Of a stretch of 5,883 nucleotides of DNA, positions 4,452 through 5,883 are shown one piece after another; the stretch's first letter is position 1; each line of letters starts with the position of its first letter. The notes under the pieces are model-generated. The model was not told the DNA's origin and searched no databases. It worked only from the letters and a program-made list of their open reading frames with translations. Origin of the DNA: Devosia sp. (lineage in GTDB: Bacteria > Pseudomonadota > Alphaproteobacteria > Rhizobiales > Devosiaceae); assembly GCA_016793415.1 (NCBI GenBank), contig JAEUMC010000993.1, forward strand, positions 1 through 5,883, written 5' to 3'. The position numbers were made by a program, and so were the translations under genes.

Positions 4452-5546
4452 ATGAGCAGCGTCGGCACCGCGACCAGCACCAGTTCCCTCAGCTACGCGC
4501 AGATCATCGCCAATGCGCAGAAGGCACAGCAGCAGGCGCTGACCAATCCGCCGGCCACCTCCAGCACCGATTCCGGCGCCACCAACGTCACGCTGTCCGA
4601 CGCGGCCAAAGCGGCGCTCAGCACCATCAAGGATTTTGCCACCGTCACCACCGAAGCACGCGCCACGCTAGACAAGCTGCTCGCCGACGCCAAGCTGACC
4701 AGCCCGCTGAAGGATGGCAAGCTCGCCCTTGATCTCAGCAAGGTCGATCGGCGCGAGCTTTATGCGATGAGCACCAATTCCAACCAGTTGTTCAGTGTCG
4801 ACGAGCAGAAGGCGGCCGCCATCGAGCTGATGAACCGCTTCGACCAGGCCATGGCAGGCCCCACCGCGGTCGGTCGCGTCACCGGCAGCGTCAAGGGTCT
4901 CTACGTCGCCGCCCTCGCCTATTTCGATGCCATGGGGCCCGAGGAGAAGGCCTCGGCCGCCTATGCCGACCAGCGCGCCGCACTGGAGGAGATGCTCAAG
5001 CGGATCGAGGCCAAACCTTCGACTCTCCCCGGCGCCGTGCCCAACGATCCGATCAATGCCTATATGGAGCGCCTCGCCGGTGGCGAGACCGGCAAGCCGC
5101 GCGATATCAAGGATGTCGCCGGCGATGCCCGCGCCACGCTCGATGCGCAGTACAAGGCCAGCGGCAGTTCCAAGCCCGACTATTCCGAGTTCGACAGCCG
5201 CTCGCTGGCCTCGGTGGCGCTCAACTCCAACGGCAAGTTCTCGTTGTCCGAAGTGCGCGCCGCCTCGATGGAAATGCGCTCGCGCTCCGGCGCCGCGCTG
5301 CTGCAGGGCCTCAAATCCGCCGGGTCGGGCAATGCCGCGGGCTTCGCCCAGAACGTCATCTCGCTCTACGGCGCGATGAGCAGCGAAGAACGCGCCGCCG
5401 CCGGCTGGTCGGAAAATCTCTATGCCGCAGCCGTCGCCAACTACCAGACCGCCAGCAAGCTCGGCTCGCTGCTGAACCAGGCGACGGGATCGTCGGCGTT
5501 TGGTGGCAACGAGGGTGGGTCGATGAGTTTGATGGATTATCTCTGA
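4452..5546 (+). CDS. Hypothetical protein with a duplicated EF-hand-like domain
   Basis: This encodes a 364-residue soluble protein; I do not recognise the family. There is no signal peptide or membrane segment. Residues 1-48 are Ser/Thr/Ala/Gln-rich and probably disordered. Two diverged copies of one helical unit follow, about 66-172 and 222-320. Paired landmarks are ARATLD (69-74 and 226-231), NSNQLFSVDE with NSNGKFSLSE, and AMGPEEKASAA with AMSSEERAAAG. Each copy has a helix-loop-helix whose 12-residue loop (107-118; 256-267) resembles an EF-hand, with Asn at positions 3 and 5, Phe at 8, Ser at 9 and Glu at 12, but without Asp at position 1, so calcium binding is doubtful. The C-terminus ends SLMDYL. 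The ATG at 4452 has CGGAGG 5 bases upstream; the open frame back to 4296 lacks support. The Ser/Thr-rich N-terminus and the sigma-54 promoter could fit a flagellum-associated or exported protein, which is speculation. Confidence 0.82.
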   Translation: MSSVGTATSTSSLSYAQIIANAQKAQQQALTNPPATSSTDSGATNVTLSDAAKAALSTIKDFATVTTEARATLDKLLADAKLTSPLKDGKLALDLSKVDRRELYAMSTNSNQLFSVDEQKAAAIELMNRFDQAMAGPTAVGRVTGSVKGLYVAALAYFDAMGPEEKASAAYADQRAALEEMLKRIEAKPSTLPGAVPNDPINAYMERLAGGETGKPRDIKDVAGDARATLDAQYKASGSSKPDYSEFDSRSLASVALNSNGKFSLSEVRAASMEMRSRSGAALLQGLKSAGSGNAAGFAQNVISLYGAMSSEERAAAGWSENLYAAAVANYQTASKLGSLLNQATGSSAFGGNEGGSMSLMDYL

Positions 5547-5571
5547 GCCGACTGAAGCAGACGGCCCGTCT

Positions 5572-5883
5572 CTATCGGTAGTGACCTCGCGCAAACCCAT
5601 CCAGCGCCGCGGTGATCGCCTCCGGCATCCCGGCGTCGCCGGCCGAGTGCCCTGCCCCGTCGATCACCACCAGCTTCGCCTCCGGCCAGGCCTTCGCCAG
5701 TTCCCATGCCGTGACCAGCGGCCCCTGCAGGTCGAGCCGCCCCTGCACCAGCACGCCCGGAATACCGCGCAGCCGATGGGCATTGGCCAGCAGGTGCCCC
5801 TCGTCCATCCACGCTGCGTGCCGGAACACATGCGTAACGATCCGGCTACGCGCCAGGAGCCGCGCCGGATCGACGCCATCGGA
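5572..5883 (-). CDS. Alpha/beta hydrolase, proline iminopeptidase-like (C-terminal part)
   Basis: Only the last 103 codons are inside the window; the gene continues past base 5883. The visible part carries the C-terminal hallmarks of the S33 proline iminopeptidase group: HAAWMDEGHLLANAHRL, then IPGVLVQGRLDLQGP with the presumed catalytic Asp, TAWELAKAWPEA, and VVIDGAGHSA with the catalytic His. The Ser nucleophile (GxSxG) would lie upstream, outside the window. Such enzymes release N-terminal proline from peptides, but relatives with other ester or amide substrates share these motifs. The frame is open to the edge, reading in-frame from Ser-Asp-Gly-Val-Asp-Pro, so the GTG near 5829 is internal, not a start. 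The gene converges on the 364-residue hypothetical protein gene with a 25-base gap containing only a weak dyad. Confidence 0.85.
   Translation of the reverse strand, partial: SDGVDPARLLARSRIVTHVFRHAAWMDEGHLLANAHRLRGIPGVLVQGRLDLQGPLVTAWELAKAWPEAKLVVIDGAGHSAGDAGMPEAITAALDGFARGHYR

Noticed and set aside
5559..5571. AGACGG-C-CCGTCT dyad between the convergent genes as a bidirectional terminator
   Set aside because: Only a 4-bp stem can form with a realistic loop, and there is no T-tract on either side.
4668..5600. 310-codon minus-strand open frame opposite the hypothetical gene
   Set aside because: The plus-strand frame has a strong ribosome site and internal domain duplication; the antisense frame is a high-GC artefact.
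5827..5829. GTG start for a short hydrolase-like protein
   Set aside because: The frame is open and homologous-looking upstream to the window edge, so this is an internal codon of a truncated gene.

Overview
The window looks like a high-GC alphaproteobacterial chromosome, most likely Hyphomicrobiales and possibly Devosia-like. This rests on codon use and the general character of the proteins; no taxonomic marker gene is present, so the assignment is inference. No mobile element, rRNA, tRNA or CRISPR array is visible.

Left part (1-2499): a GNAT acetyltransferase on the minus strand diverges from a small secreted protein of unknown function. A 205-base gap then precedes corA, which encodes a CorA-type divalent cation (Mg2+/Co2+) channel. 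The gap looks like a regulatory leader. It holds a 15-codon ORF with a good ribosome binding site. The ORF's stop codon abuts a strand that can pair with the corA ribosome binding site, and a 12-bp hairpin lies between the two pairing strands.

Centre (2500-3448): about 950 bases without a credible protein gene. This is the most interesting part. It holds three consecutive small-RNA units on the plus strand, each with a TTG-N17 promoter-like pair and its own strong intrinsic terminator. The middle RNA has three adjacent hairpins with unrelated stems but the same 13-nt loop carrying CCUCCUCCC. That is the defining architecture of the cuckoo/CcsR family of anti-Shine-Dalgarno-like sRNAs described in alphaproteobacteria. 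The flanking two RNAs each present one CCUCCUCC-type loop, and their terminators resemble each other. Upstream of the cluster are a Pho-box-like element and a pair of mutually exclusive hairpins.

Right part (3449-5883): a YeaE-type aldo/keto reductase is interrupted by a single amber codon where the family has Trp, with the rest of the frame intact. Next comes a 364-residue protein with two diverged copies of one domain, each holding a degenerate EF-hand-like loop; it is preceded by a near-consensus sigma-54 promoter. Convergent with it is the C-terminal part of a proline-iminopeptidase-like alpha/beta hydrolase, cut by the window edge.

The protein genes do not form an obvious pathway. The shared theme is post-transcriptional control: a putative leader-peptide switch on corA and a cluster of sRNAs able to mask ribosome binding sites elsewhere in the genome.
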